Numbered from the stretch's first letter, positions 7,922 to 16,820 are shown. The stretch: DNA of 64,000 bases from Parabacteroides sp. 52 (GCF_010500925.1 NZ_QVMG01000001.1:434001-498000); one strand, 5' to 3'. The notes: a model not told the origin generated them from the letters alone. Program-made: numbers and translations.

Positions 7922-8383
7922 TTAAATCAAAAGCGTGGTCAGAAGAGATAGATATTCCCGGGGACAGAGAGGTGGCCCCGTCGGCATAACCGTAGAAATC
8001 TCCCTGACAAGGGGAAGGGGTATTACTAATACATCGTGTAATCCGGTCAAAAGAAGAGAGAAAGAGACCGGTTCTAATGGGTTTATTGAAACGGGCACAT
8101 CATCCCAATCAAAGTCGACACGTTCCAAGTCGCAACACTTTTCATAGGGATGATCCAGGCAGGAGTCTAAAGACTCTCCGGCAGCGTGGTGATGGTGGTG
8201 GTGGTGGTGATCTCCTTCATGCGTATGACCGTGAATCTCACAACATTTATCCTCCACCAATACTTCTACACCGGCCATCCGGCAATCATCACAACAGAAT
8301 GAAATAACGTTTACCCCAGCACCTCCGTAAAAGACCAGAGCAGCCATCAGGATCACTAAAAAATATGTAAACGCCTTCTTCAT
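7922..8383 (-). CDS. Small exported Cys/His-rich putative metal-binding protein
   Basis: A 153-residue protein from ATG 8383 (MKKAFTYFLVILMAALVF), with an N-terminal hydrophobic leader. The mature part has paired cysteines (SFCCDDCRMAG, DKCCEIHGHTHEGD, YEKCCDLERVDFDWDDV), an eight-histidine run, and a PP motif near the C-terminus. It recalls the Cys-rich secreted HYC_CC_PP-type proteins of Bacteroidetes, but I am not certain it is a member. As first gene upstream of the TonB receptor it probably binds the same metal. The -7 box lies only 7 bases before the ATG, so the mRNA should be leaderless or nearly so. There are 177 bases to the receptor gene, without another gene. Confidence 0.7.
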   Translation of the reverse strand: MKKAFTYFLVILMAALVFYGGAGVNVISFCCDDCRMAGVEVLVEDKCCEIHGHTHEGDHHHHHHHHAAGESLDSCLDHPYEKCCDLERVDFDWDDVPVSINPLEPVSFSLLLTGLHDVLVIPLPLVREISTVMPTGPPLCPREYLSLLTTLLI

Positions 8384-8390
8384 CAAGGGG

Positions 8391-8398
8391 CAAAGATA
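8391..8398 (-). promoter_or_regulatory. -7 box of the metal-handling cluster
   Basis: TATCTTTG on the minus strand, an exact TAnnTTTG match, ends 7 bases before ATG 8383. Transcription would start at or next to the start codon, predicting a leaderless message. Confidence 0.6.
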
Positions 8399-8432
8399 CA
8401 GCCTTTAATTATAAAATGTACTAAATTTAATA

Positions 8433-9914
8433 TTATTTAGTATACTCAGACTGGTAGTAATATGTTTCACGGGAGGTCGTACTCTCTATATGATAACGCG
8501 TAGAGGCCGAGACTGAAAACAAATATCCTCTTTCCATTCCCGGTGTTATCGGCAGATACAGGGTCGTATCCCTTACTCCGGTGACTAAGATATGTTGGGC
8601 TGATGCGGTATCTATCGCATCCGTTAACGAATAGTAGATCGTATAGGTAAGATCTTCCGTCTCTGTGTCGGGTTTACTCCAGGTGAGCTTCAAATGATCC
8701 TGCTGTCGCTCCACATAGATTTCTTCCGGAGCATCCGGCACACGGTCATTCAACCAGGTCAATGCAGGCAACTGCGCCGGATATTTATAATAGGTATTTT
8801 TTAATTCATTGTATAAGCCTTTCGAATCATCCAATACATGCATGCAACGGAAAAAAGCACAACCGGCTCCCCCACTGGCACGCGCATAATCGATTTGATC
8901 GGTTATATCGTTCAACGACCAGTCGCCTTCTTTTTGCTCCAGACGGTAAGCACCCAGACCGGGCACAAATAAACGACCGTTGCTATTATCCACCCAATTG
9001 TCTACAAACGGAAAGAAGTTATCATGCAAATAGTACATCATGGGCACCACCATATCCTGCTTTCCTTGCTGCATCCATTGCTTCGGATCCTGAAAAACGG
9101 ATTCATAAGCTGTCCACCCGGCATCCGGCATCCGTTCGATACGGTTATACTTACCCAAAGGCGAACTGCTCACCTGCACCCAGGGCTTGAGGTGTTTGAC
9201 CTGGTCATACAAACGGGACACCAGCCGGTTGATATTCTCTCTCCGCCATTCCGTCAGGGATTTACGCTGCCCGTATTTGGCATGTAAGGATTTATCGGGA
9301 AATGATTTCGCCTGCTCCGGATAACGGATATAATCAAAATGAATACCGTCTATATCATAACCACTGACCAATTCTTTCACCAATGAAAGCAGATAATCGG
9401 CCGTTTCCGGTTGCCCCGGATCCAGATACCACTCTCCTTTATGCCGTTTGACCAGCTTGGGGTGACGACGTACAACGGAGAGCTTTCCCTGCTCCCTTAC
9501 TATGCGTTCGTTCCCCACCGGGAAGGTAACAAACCAGGCATGACACTCCATACCCCGCTTATGACATGCATCGATAACAAAGGAAAGGGGATCGTAGGCC
9601 GGCATCACTCCATATTTGCCGGAAAACACCTTGGAGGCCGGTTCTATCTTCGAACGATAAATCACATCGCCCCGCACACGTACCTGCACAAAAACCATAT
9701 TGAAATTGGCTTCTTCCAACCGGTCCAAGAGGGTACATACCTCCTGCTGCTGCATTTTCATATCCGTGGCCTTTGTGCCGGCTGTTCCCGGCCAGTCCAG
9801 TCCATAAATAGTCGTCAACCACACAGCACGCACCTCCGTCTTAGGCGGTTCCCCCGCCTGACAAAAGAATAAGGTGAAGAGAGAGAATAAAAAGAACAGG
9901 GTATATTTTGTCAT
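8433..9914 (-). CDS. GHL10/DUF187 family glycosyl hydrolase-like exported protein
   Basis: A 493-residue exported protein. After a signal peptide (MTKYTLFFLFSLFTLFFC) it shows the DUF187/GHL10 TIM-barrel signature: VRAVWLTTIYGLDW, FNMVFVQVRVRGDVIY, CHAWFVTFPVG, and GIHFDYIRYP with the conserved FDYIRYP motif. A C-terminal fibronectin-III-like domain follows from about residue 395 (APEEIYVERQQDHLKLTW). Related proteins are thought to act on cell-envelope or muropeptide-linked glycans; the substrate here is unknown. It lies 98 bases after trxB on the same strand with a set of competing inverted repeats in between. Confidence 0.85.
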   Translation of the reverse strand: MTKYTLFFLFSLFTLFFCQAGEPPKTEVRAVWLTTIYGLDWPGTAGTKATDMKMQQQEVCTLLDRLEEANFNMVFVQVRVRGDVIYRSKIEPASKVFSGKYGVMPAYDPLSFVIDACHKRGMECHAWFVTFPVGNERIVREQGKLSVVRRHPKLVKRHKGEWYLDPGQPETADYLLSLVKELVSGYDIDGIHFDYIRYPEQAKSFPDKSLHAKYGQRKSLTEWRRENINRLVSRLYDQVKHLKPWVQVSSSPLGKYNRIERMPDAGWTAYESVFQDPKQWMQQGKQDMVVPMMYYLHDNFFPFVDNWVDNSNGRLFVPGLGAYRLEQKEGDWSLNDITDQIDYARASGGAGCAFFRCMHVLDDSKGLYNELKNTYYKYPAQLPALTWLNDRVPDAPEEIYVERQQDHLKLTWSKPDTETEDLTYTIYYSLTDAIDTASAQHILVTGVRDTTLYLPITPGMERGYLFSVSASTRYHIESTTSRETYYYQSEYTK

Positions 9915-9929
9915 TATCTATTTTCCCGA

Positions 9930-9983
9930 CACATAATATTATGGATTATGTGATTCTCGTCAGACAAGACCACATAATCCATA
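9930..9983 (-). promoter_or_regulatory. Competing inverted repeats upstream of the GHL10 gene
   Basis: TATGGATTATGTG (9940-9952) pairs perfectly over 13 bases with CACATAATCCATA (9971-9983). A third copy, CACATAAT at 9930-9937, can pair instead with ATTATGTG at 9945-9952. On the minus-strand mRNA the second pairing would lie just before the start at 9914. There is no T run, so this is not a clear terminator; it could be a leader switch or an mRNA-processing hairpin. Confidence 0.45.
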
Positions 9984-10012
9984 CACTAGGAATCGGATAT
10001 TCTTTGCGATTA

Positions 10013-10966
10013 TCACAAACCTTCTTCTAATAAATACCGTTCTGCTTCAATAGCTGCCATACATCCGGAGCCGGCAGCAGTAATCGCCTGACGGTACACA
10101 GGGTCAGCCACATCACCTGCTGCAAAAACACCCGGCACATTGGTACGCGGAGTACCCGGCACGGTCTTTATATACCCTGTTTCGTCCGTATGCAGCCAAT
10201 CGGCAAAGATCTTTGCATTCGGAGTATGTCCGATAGCCAGGAAGAAACCGTCGATTTCTATATCCACCATCTCTTCGTCAGGTTCTCCTTTACGTTTGAC
10301 CAGGTGGGCTCCTTCTACCCCGTTTACCCCGAAAAGACCGACCGCATTGTGTTCGAACAATACATTTATTTTAGGATGGGTAAATACACGTTCCTGCATG
10401 ACTTTCGACGCACGCAGGAAGTTTTTACGCACGATGAGGTAGACCTTTTCAGCCAGAGAGGCAAGATACAATGCTTCTTCACAAGCCGTATCTCCTCCGC
10501 CTACTACAGCCACTTTCTTTTTCCGGTAAAAGAAACCGTCACAGGTAGCACAGGCAGATACGCCCATGCCTGCATATTTTGCTTCATCCGGTATGCCCAG
10601 GTATTTAGCTGTGGCTCCTGTAGCGATAATAACGGTATCTGCTTCCATGATCTTTTCTCCTTCGATAGTCACTTTATACGGCTTGGCCGAAAAGTCGGAA
10701 GAAGTAGCGATCCCGCTACGAATATCTGCACCAAAACGCTCCGCCTGCTTTCGCAGATCCTGCATCATGTCAAAACCGGTAATACCTTCCGGATAACCGG
10801 GGAAATTTTCAATATCTGTTGTTGTCGTTAATTGTCCTCCAGGTTGAATACCTTCATAAAGAACAGGACTCATATTGGCACGGGCAGCGTAGATTGCTGC
10901 TGTAAACCCTGCCGGTCCGGAGCCTATAATAAGGCAACGCACCTTTTCGTGGGATGGATGTTCCAT
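10013..10966 (-). CDS. trxB: Thioredoxin-disulfide reductase
   Basis: A 317-residue flavoprotein that uses NADPH to reduce thioredoxin. It has the N-terminal FAD-binding GSGPAGFTAAIYAARA motif, the redox-active CATC pair (ACATCDGFFY), the NADPH-binding GGGDTACEEALYLA motif, and the C-terminal FAD segment GVFAAGDVADP. Length and motif order are those of low-molecular-weight bacterial TrxB. The ATG at 10966 gives MEHPSHEKVRCLIIG, placing the dinucleotide fold at the usual position. It lies 88 bases after the lolA-like gene on the same strand and may share its transcript. Confidence 0.96.
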   Translation of the reverse strand: MEHPSHEKVRCLIIGSGPAGFTAAIYAARANMSPVLYEGIQPGGQLTTTTDIENFPGYPEGITGFDMMQDLRKQAERFGADIRSGIATSSDFSAKPYKVTIEGEKIMEADTVIIATGATAKYLGIPDEAKYAGMGVSACATCDGFFYRKKKVAVVGGGDTACEEALYLASLAEKVYLIVRKNFLRASKVMQERVFTHPKINVLFEHNAVGLFGVNGVEGAHLVKRKGEPDEEMVDIEIDGFFLAIGHTPNAKIFADWLHTDETGYIKTVPGTPRTNVPGVFAAGDVADPVYRQAITAAGSGCMAAIEAERYLLEEGL

Positions 10967-11054
10967 GTATTCTAATTGTTAATTATTAATTACAAAGAGC
11001 TTTACTTGCTCTCTTTCTATTCTCTATTGGCCAGGGCCAATCTTTATTTCTTCC

Positions 11055-11693
11055 TTATCTTAAGTCTATCACTTCCGCATCCGGATATGCCTTTGCGTCA
11101 AAGACAAAGAAGGCATCGGCTTGATCTAAGCCGGTGGTCAGCTTATCTATCTGGATAGTCGTACGCGTTCCATTCTTTGCCTCTATCGTAATACGGGCAG
11201 GCAAAGAAGAGATCTTTTCTATTTGCAGGACGACTTTGACTATATCTTCTTTCTTTTTCGGGGTAAGTTCTACGTCATAGGCTGTCTTTCCGTTGGCCGC
11301 TGTACTCTCTCCCAGGTAGTTTGCCTTATACCCCTTCTTATACATACGTAACAAAAGCGTAGGGTTGCTCTGTTGCAGTTCCTCCCCCGAAGGTTCGGTC
11401 ACATTCACCTCTCCCGTTCGTTCCGCATACGACCATTGGGTTTTTCCATCGTACCATACGTGCATATCCGGCGTCTGCCAGGTGAACTTATCCCCTTTTA
11501 TTTGTATAACCCCTTCAAAACTCTCATTTATTTGTTGCGCCTCTCCCCGCACGTGCAAAGCGAAAGTGGCCGAGAGGCCATTTGCCTTTTCCCATACACC
11601 GGCAGCTTTATCCAGGATATCTGCGCCTTTCTGTGCAGAGGCTGAAAAGACTATACATACATATAAAACGACGAAACAGATTCTATTTTTCAT
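11055..11693 (-). CDS. LolA-like outer membrane lipoprotein carrier protein
   Basis: A 212-residue periplasmic protein with a signal peptide (MKNRICFVVLYVCIVFSASA) and the LolA/LolB half-barrel pattern: FEGVIQIKGDKFTWQTPDMHVWYDGKTQW, split by the Trp-rich strand, then VVLQIEKISSLPARITIE and a C-terminal FFVFDAKAYPDAEVIDLR. It probably carries lipoproteins from the inner to the outer membrane. The gene is 43 bases after ftsK on the same strand, the same ftsK-lolA order seen in other bacteria. Family assignment is good; the exact orthologue name is less certain. Confidence 0.85.
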   Translation of the reverse strand: MKNRICFVVLYVCIVFSASAQKGADILDKAAGVWEKANGLSATFALHVRGEAQQINESFEGVIQIKGDKFTWQTPDMHVWYDGKTQWSYAERTGEVNVTEPSGEELQQSNPTLLLRMYKKGYKANYLGESTAANGKTAYDVELTPKKKEDIVKVVLQIEKISSLPARITIEAKNGTRTTIQIDKLTTGLDQADAFFVFDAKAYPDAEVIDLR

Positions 11694-11736
11694 ATCCTTT
11701 TCTTCTTTAAACGGAAATAATCCAGTCTTCCCCTTC

Positions 11737-14181
11737 TTATTTCAAACTATTCAACAATTGCTCCAAAGAGTACTCATCTTGTATAAGTACCTGACGGGCT
11801 TTACTTCCTTCAAACGGCCCTACGATACCTGCCGCTTCCAACTGATCCATCAGCCGTCCGGCGCGGTTATATCCGATAGCAAATTTACGTTGAATAAGGG
11901 AAGTTGAGCCTTGTTGCTGAATCACTATCAGGCGTGCCGCTTCATCAAACAACGGATCCCGGTCCGTCAAGTCGACATTTCCCAATTTGTCTCCATCCCC
12001 TTCGCCTATATATTCGGGCAACAGATGCGCCGTAGGATAACCTACCTGCTGACCGATATATTCGGATATCTGTTCCACCTCCGGTGTATCGACAAAAGCA
12101 CATTGCACACGAACCATATCACTTCCTTGTGAGAACAAGAGGTCACCCCGCCCGATCAGTTGATTGGCACCGGGCGAATCCAGGATGGTACGCGAGTCGA
12201 TCATAGAAGAGACCCGGAATGCCATACGCGCCGGGAAGTTCGCTTTGATCGTTCCGGTAATGATATTGGTAGAAGGGCGTTGCGTGGCAATCACCATATG
12301 GATCCCCACCGCACGGGCTTTCTGCGCAATACGTGCGATAGGCAATTCGATTTCTTTGCCGGCTGTCATGATCAAGTCACCAAACTCATCAATGATAACC
12401 ACAATATAGGGCATAAACCGGTGACCCTTCTCCGGATTCAAGCGGCGACTGATAAACTTCGCATTGTATTCTTTGATATTACGCGTATGCGCTTTCATCA
12501 ACAAATCATAACGGTCGTCCATCTCTTTACAAAGAGAGTTCAACGTCTGAATAACCTTGGTAAAATCGGTAATAATAGCTTTTTCCGCATCCGGCAACTT
12601 CGCCAGGTAGTGGCGTTCGATCTCCGAATAAATACTGAACTCAACCATCTTTGGGTCGACAAGCACAAACTTCAGTTCCGACGGGTGCTTCTTATAAAGT
12701 AAAGAGGTAATAATCGCATTCAGACCGACTGACTTACCCTGCCCGGTAGCCCCAGCCACCAATAAGTGCGGCATTTTGCATAAGTCAAACATAAAGATCT
12801 CATTTGTGATCGTTTTACCCAGGGCGACAGGTAGATCGGCTTTACTCTCCTGGAATTTGCGGGAAGCAATGATCGATTGCATGGAGACAATCTGCGGATC
12901 TTTGTTAGGCACCTCAATACCAATCGTACCTTTACCCGGCATAGGAGCGATAATACGGATACCTAATGCCGAAAGGCTCAGGGCTATATCATCTTCCAGG
13001 TTCCGGATCTTGGCTATACGTACACCGGCATCAGGTATGACCTCATACAAAGTAATCGTTGGCCCTACCGTCGCTTTAATGGAGGCTATGCTAATGCCGA
13101 AATTCTCCAAGGTCTGTTTGATACGTCTCTGATTGGCTGTCTGCTCCTCCATATCCACCTCGTGATCTCCCGAGTCATACTTTTTCAATAAATCGAGGCT
13201 TGGGTTGCGGAAGCTCGACAGATCCAGTTTCGGATCATAGTCTCCCTGGGAAGATCCGTCAAACTGCTCATCATCCCCGACAGGCACTTCTATGGTAAAG
13301 GCCGGATTCTCTTCCATCTCCTCTTTCTCCTCCGCATCCGAAGAGATATATTCTTCTTCTTCGTCCGGCACGGTCACTTCAAAATGCTCCTCTTCCGAAT
13401 CATAGACTTCAAATTCGGCTATCTCTCCTTCTGATTCATCCGTTTTCTCCGGCATAAACAGAGCTGTCTCTTCCTCCCGGGTACGAACATCCACCGACTG
13501 CCCTTCCATTTCCTCCTCTGCAACAATCTCTTTCTTGCGCTTCTTCAACCATCCGAAAGCAAAAAATTTCTGCAAAAAAGGAATCGTATGTTTACTTGTA
13601 AGAATAGCAATGATCAGGAAAGTACCAGCCAAAACCAAGATTGTCCCCGGCACTCCAATGTTATTTATCAATATCTCCGACCAGTAATACCCATGTTCTC
13701 CTCCCAGATAAAGAAAAGTATCTTCATATCCTTTGACAAAGACAAAACCAAAAAAGACTGACCCCAACACCATAGTAGCCGCACAGAAAAGAAAACGCCG
13801 AAGCAACGACACCTTATTCAACCGCATCAACTTAGCCCCCAAGGATCCAAGGAAAAACAAAAACACAAAAGAAGAAACACCGAATAACTTATTCATCAAC
13901 AAGTTGGCCAGATAAGCCCCGCGTACCCCCGTCCAGTTACTCACCGATCCCCGGTTAGAGACCAGGTCGCTTACAGGTACATTTTCGATCTTACTCTGAT
14001 CCGCCCCTCCCGTAAAAAAGAAAGAAATCAACGCAAGCCCTACGTATATTGTAAATAAACAAATGATTAATCCTGTAATATATCGGGTACGTTCATGGGT
14101 CAAAAAAGCCTTGATAGCCCCTGTTTTCTTTTCGCTTTTATCGGCATTTTTGGTATGCACGGTATTCTTTTTCTTTGCCAT
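11737..14181 (-). CDS. ftsK: DNA translocase FtsK/SpoIIIE family
   Basis: An 814-residue divisome DNA pump. Four N-terminal membrane helices occupy roughly residues 30-195. An acidic linker rich in Glu follows to about 320. The motor domain contains Walker A GATGQGKS and the DEFGDLIM Walker B region. The C-terminal gamma winged helix (IQRKFAIGYNRAGRLMDQLEAAGIVGP) recognises polarity sequences at the terminus. It moves DNA through the closing septum and activates XerCD at dif. The frame is open to a GTG at 14187, but ATG 14181 (MAKKKN) is preferred. A -7 box lies 62 bases upstream. Confidence 0.96.
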   Translation of the reverse strand: MAKKKNTVHTKNADKSEKKTGAIKAFLTHERTRYITGLIICLFTIYVGLALISFFFTGGADQSKIENVPVSDLVSNRGSVSNWTGVRGAYLANLLMNKLFGVSSFVFLFFLGSLGAKLMRLNKVSLLRRFLFCAATMVLGSVFFGFVFVKGYEDTFLYLGGEHGYYWSEILINNIGVPGTILVLAGTFLIIAILTSKHTIPFLQKFFAFGWLKKRKKEIVAEEEMEGQSVDVRTREEETALFMPEKTDESEGEIAEFEVYDSEEEHFEVTVPDEEEEYISSDAEEKEEMEENPAFTIEVPVGDDEQFDGSSQGDYDPKLDLSSFRNPSLDLLKKYDSGDHEVDMEEQTANQRRIKQTLENFGISIASIKATVGPTITLYEVIPDAGVRIAKIRNLEDDIALSLSALGIRIIAPMPGKGTIGIEVPNKDPQIVSMQSIIASRKFQESKADLPVALGKTITNEIFMFDLCKMPHLLVAGATGQGKSVGLNAIITSLLYKKHPSELKFVLVDPKMVEFSIYSEIERHYLAKLPDAEKAIITDFTKVIQTLNSLCKEMDDRYDLLMKAHTRNIKEYNAKFISRRLNPEKGHRFMPYIVVIIDEFGDLIMTAGKEIELPIARIAQKARAVGIHMVIATQRPSTNIITGTIKANFPARMAFRVSSMIDSRTILDSPGANQLIGRGDLLFSQGSDMVRVQCAFVDTPEVEQISEYIGQQVGYPTAHLLPEYIGEGDGDKLGNVDLTDRDPLFDEAARLIVIQQQGSTSLIQRKFAIGYNRAGRLMDQLEAAGIVGPFEGSKARQVLIQDEYSLEQLLNSLK

Positions 14182-14242
14182 TATCACTTAATTATCCTGT
14201 ACTTATTTGGTGTATTGGATGCTTCTTTCCATAAAGAACCAA

Positions 14243-14250
14243 CAAAGGTA
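14243..14250 (-). promoter_or_regulatory. -7 box for ftsK-lolA
   Basis: TACCTTTG on the minus strand matches TAnnTTTG, 62 bases upstream of ATG 14181. The divergent DUF5063 promoter lies about 150 bases away. Confidence 0.55.
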
Positions 14251-14402
14251 AACAGAATTATTGAAATATGCCTATATGTTTGATAAGGAGTTTCTATGCA
14301 TTTATAGATGAGAGAGCCAGACTCTTGCCCTACAGAATCCCCTAAATATTCTAAAATGTGTTTAATCTAAAAGAAGTATTGGCCGGATAAGAATATATTT
14401 CT

Positions 14403-14410
14403 TACTTTTG
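14403..14410 (+). promoter_or_regulatory. -7 box for the DUF5063-exonuclease-methyltransferase operon
   Basis: TACTTTTG is an exact TAnnTTTG match. It overlaps the GTG at 14410, so that GTG cannot be the translation start; the next GTG at 14440 can. Confidence 0.6.
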
Positions 14411-14439
14411 TGCATCAAAGTGAGAAAATAAGTATCAAA

Positions 14440-14988
14440 GTGGAGAAGGAAAACAGCCCTGTTTACGCACGCAATACACTGGAATTTGTTACCGTAGCAT
14501 TAGAGTTTTGCACATTGGCAGAGACAGCCGGACAAAGCGGTCGTTTCGAATTTGTGGACAAAGCCACGAAGTTATTGCCTCTACTCTACCTCAAAGCGGC
14601 CTTATTACCGGATATTCATCCGGAAGAGGATGCCGCCCCGGAGCAGATCGTTACCGAAGATTTGTACGAATCCATACGCAACCGGATTGCCGTTCTCTTA
14701 GGTGAAAAAGATACGTATCTGGAAACTTTTCATCCGGATATGCAATACAGCGATACCCCTATCGCTGCTTTTATCTCGGAAAATCTGGCGGATGTCTATC
14801 AAGATGTAGGCAACTTCGTCTCACTCTTCCGGCAAGGAAATGAAGAGGTGATGCAAGAAGCGATTGCTGTTTGCCGCTTCAACTTCCAGGATTATTGGGG
14901 ACAACAAATATTAAACGCCTTGAAAGCATTACATGCCGCAAGATATGATGCGGATGAAAATTTAGATCTGAACGAAGACGAAGCATGA
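14440..14988 (+). CDS. DUF5063 domain protein
   Basis: A soluble protein of 182 residues from GTG 14440 (MEKENSPVYARNTLEFVTVALEF). The conserved start ArNTLEFVTVALEFC and the acidic helical body (DIHPEEDAAPEQIVTEDLYESIRNR, split) fit DUF5063, a Bacteroidetes family of unknown function that normally precedes a 3'-5' exonuclease gene, as here. Its stop overlaps the start of the exonuclease (ATGA), which implies translational coupling. The C-terminus is very acidic (ADENLDLNEDEA). No catalytic motif is visible. Confidence 0.8.
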   Translation: MEKENSPVYARNTLEFVTVALEFCTLAETAGQSGRFEFVDKATKLLPLLYLKAALLPDIHPEEDAAPEQIVTEDLYESIRNRIAVLLGEKDTYLETFHPDMQYSDTPIAAFISENLADVYQDVGNFVSLFRQGNEEVMQEAIAVCRFNFQDYWGQQILNALKALHAARYDADENLDLNEDEA

Positions 14989-15566
14989 CACATCCTTATG
15001 CCAATACAATAAGTAAAGAAGATATTGCCCAACTGGAGATAGAAGAATTCACTGGGCGGATCATACTTATTACGACCCCCCAAGACGCTGCCAAAGCGGT
15101 AGACTACCTGAAAATGTTTCCCCGCGTTGGGTTTGACACCGAAACACGTCCCAGCTTCAAAAAAGGACAGCGATACAAAATATCCCTGATGCAGATAGCT
15201 ACCGAAGAGGCTTGTTTCCTTTTCCGGCTCAATCATATCGATATACCCAAGCCCCTCGAAGAGTTTCTGACAAACGATCAAATACTGAAAATAGGACTCT
15301 CCCTGCGCGACGACTTCAGTGCCATCCGCAAAAGGGTAGATATCACACCGACCAACTTCCTGGATCTGCAGAACTATGTACAGAAATTCGGCATAGAAGA
15401 AGCCAGCTTGCAAAAGATATATGCCATCCTTTTTAAGAAAAAAATCTCCAAAGGGCAACGGTTGACCAACTGGGATGCAGACGTCCTGACCGAGTCTCAA
15501 CAAAAATATGCAGCTCTGGACGCCTGGGCATGCCTTCAAATTTATAATCAATTGAATCAAGTATAA
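14985..15566 (+). CDS. DEDDy-type 3'-5' exonuclease domain protein
   Basis: A 193-residue stand-alone exonuclease of the RNase D/WRN-like fold. The DEDD residues are visible: GFDTETRPSF (DxE, Exo I), the Asp of SLRDDFSAI (Exo II), and YAALDAWACLQIY (YxxxD, Exo III). It probably trims 3' ends of RNA or DNA; the natural substrate is unknown. The start overlaps the DUF5063 stop by 4 bases and its stop directly abuts the methyltransferase ATG, so the three are one operon. It lacks the HRDC domain of full-length RNase D. Confidence 0.88.
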   Translation: MTHPYANTISKEDIAQLEIEEFTGRIILITTPQDAAKAVDYLKMFPRVGFDTETRPSFKKGQRYKISLMQIATEEACFLFRLNHIDIPKPLEEFLTNDQILKIGLSLRDDFSAIRKRVDITPTNFLDLQNYVQKFGIEEASLQKIYAILFKKKISKGQRLTNWDADVLTESQQKYAALDAWACLQIYNQLNQV

Positions 15567-16751
15567 ATGAATTATACGAAAGTATTCCTCAGACCGAAAA
15601 AAGAAGAGTCTTTATTGCGTTTTCACCCCTGGGTCTTTTCCGGAGCTATCCAATCCATCGAAGGAAAACCGGAAGAAGGAGACCTGGTGGAAGTATACGG
15701 ATCCAACAACCGCTTTTTAGCTGTTGGACATTACCAGATCGGAAGTATTGCCGTGCGCATACTTTCTTTTCGACCGATAACCATCGATGCTTCTTTCTGG
15801 ACCGAACGCATCCGCACAGCCTACAACCTACGCCAGGCACTGGGTCTGGCCGGAGTGGAAAACAATAATACCTATCGCTTGATCCATGGCGAAGGAGATA
15901 ACCTGCCCGGATTGATTATCGACATCTATGCCCATACTGCAGTAATGCAGGCACATGCTGTCGGCATGCACCATGCCCGCACGGAAATTGCCGAAGCCCT
16001 GAAAGAAGTCATGGGAGATGCCCTACACAATATCTATTACAAATCGGAAGCGACCCTTCCTTTCAAAGCCAACCTGACAAACGAAGACGGATATCTTCTG
16101 GGCGGACAAGAAGAGGATGTCGCCCTGGAAAACGGATTGAAATTCTACGTAGACTGGCAGAAAGGACAAAAAACAGGGTTCTTCGTTGACCAAAGAGAGA
16201 ACCGTTCCCTCTTGGAACACTATGCCAAAGGACGTTCCGTTTTGAATATGTTCTGCTATACCGGAGGTTTTTCTTTCTACGCCATGCGGGGAGGTGCAAC
16301 GGTAGTGCACTCGGTAGACAGCTCGGCCAAGGCTATTTCGTTGACAAACAAAAATGTTTCTTTGAATTTTCCGGATGATCCGCGGCACGCAGCCTATGCA
16401 GAAGACGCCTTCAAATACCTCGATAAAATGGGAGATAATTACGATTTAATCATATTAGATCCCCCCGCTTTTGCCAAACATAAAAATGTATTGCGCAATG
16501 CCCTGCAGGGATACCGAAAACTGAATGCGATCGCTTTTGAAAAAATCAAACCCGGAGGGATTCTCTTTACCTTTTCCTGCTCCCAGGTAGTCAGCAAGGA
16601 AAATTTCCGCTTGGCTGTATTCAGTGCAGCCGCCCAATCCGGACGAAGCGTACGCATCTTACACCAACTCACCCAACCGGCCGATCATCCGGTAAACATC
16701 TATCACCCCGAAGGCGAATACCTGAAAGGCTTGGTTTTATATGTAGAGTAA
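15567..16751 (+). CDS. rlmI: Class I SAM-dependent rRNA methyltransferase, RlmI family
   Basis: A 394-residue protein with an N-terminal PUA domain (about residues 1-75, LRPKKEESLLRFHPWVFSGAI) and a central EEHEE domain. A C-terminal Rossmann methyltransferase follows, with the SAM-binding VLNMFCYTGGFSFYA motif, and LDPPAFAKHK matching the catalytic DPP motif of m5C/RlmI enzymes. A C(S)CS motif (FSCSQVVS) follows. E. coli RlmI makes m5C1962 in 23S rRNA; the same target is likely but not shown. It starts immediately after the exonuclease stop and is followed by an intrinsic terminator. Confidence 0.88.
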   Translation: MNYTKVFLRPKKEESLLRFHPWVFSGAIQSIEGKPEEGDLVEVYGSNNRFLAVGHYQIGSIAVRILSFRPITIDASFWTERIRTAYNLRQALGLAGVENNNTYRLIHGEGDNLPGLIIDIYAHTAVMQAHAVGMHHARTEIAEALKEVMGDALHNIYYKSEATLPFKANLTNEDGYLLGGQEEDVALENGLKFYVDWQKGQKTGFFVDQRENRSLLEHYAKGRSVLNMFCYTGGFSFYAMRGGATVVHSVDSSAKAISLTNKNVSLNFPDDPRHAAYAEDAFKYLDKMGDNYDLIILDPPAFAKHKNVLRNALQGYRKLNAIAFEKIKPGGILFTFSCSQVVSKENFRLAVFSAAAQSGRSVRILHQLTQPADHPVNIYHPEGEYLKGLVLYVE

Positions 16752-16783
16752 TCGTTTGTTACTAACGAATACCCAATACCCTC

Positions 16784-16820
16784 ATGCTACCTTTTATCTT
16801 TTTAAAGGGTAGCATTTTTT
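16784..16820 (+). terminator. Intrinsic terminator of the rlmI operon
   Basis: ATGCTACC (16784-16791) pairs with GGTAGCAT (16808-16815), extended by CTTT/AAAG with one bulge, and is followed by a run of T to 16820. It lies 33 bases after the rlmI stop. Confidence 0.85.

Noticed and set aside
8076..8307. Plus-strand frame opposite the Cys/His-rich gene
   Set aside because: It is the complement of the His run and Cys codons; the minus-strand frame has a signal peptide, a promoter box and a sensible context.
8419..8442. TACTAAAT/ATTTAGTA inverted repeat at the GHL10 stop as a terminator
   Set aside because: The stem is short and AT-only, and the promoter of the next gene lies just beyond. The evidence is too weak to list.
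11026..11041. ATTGGCC-AG-GGCCAAT hairpin between the lolA-like gene and trxB as a terminator
   Set aside because: The two-base loop is too small for the full stem and there is no T run on either strand; transcription into trxB probably continues.
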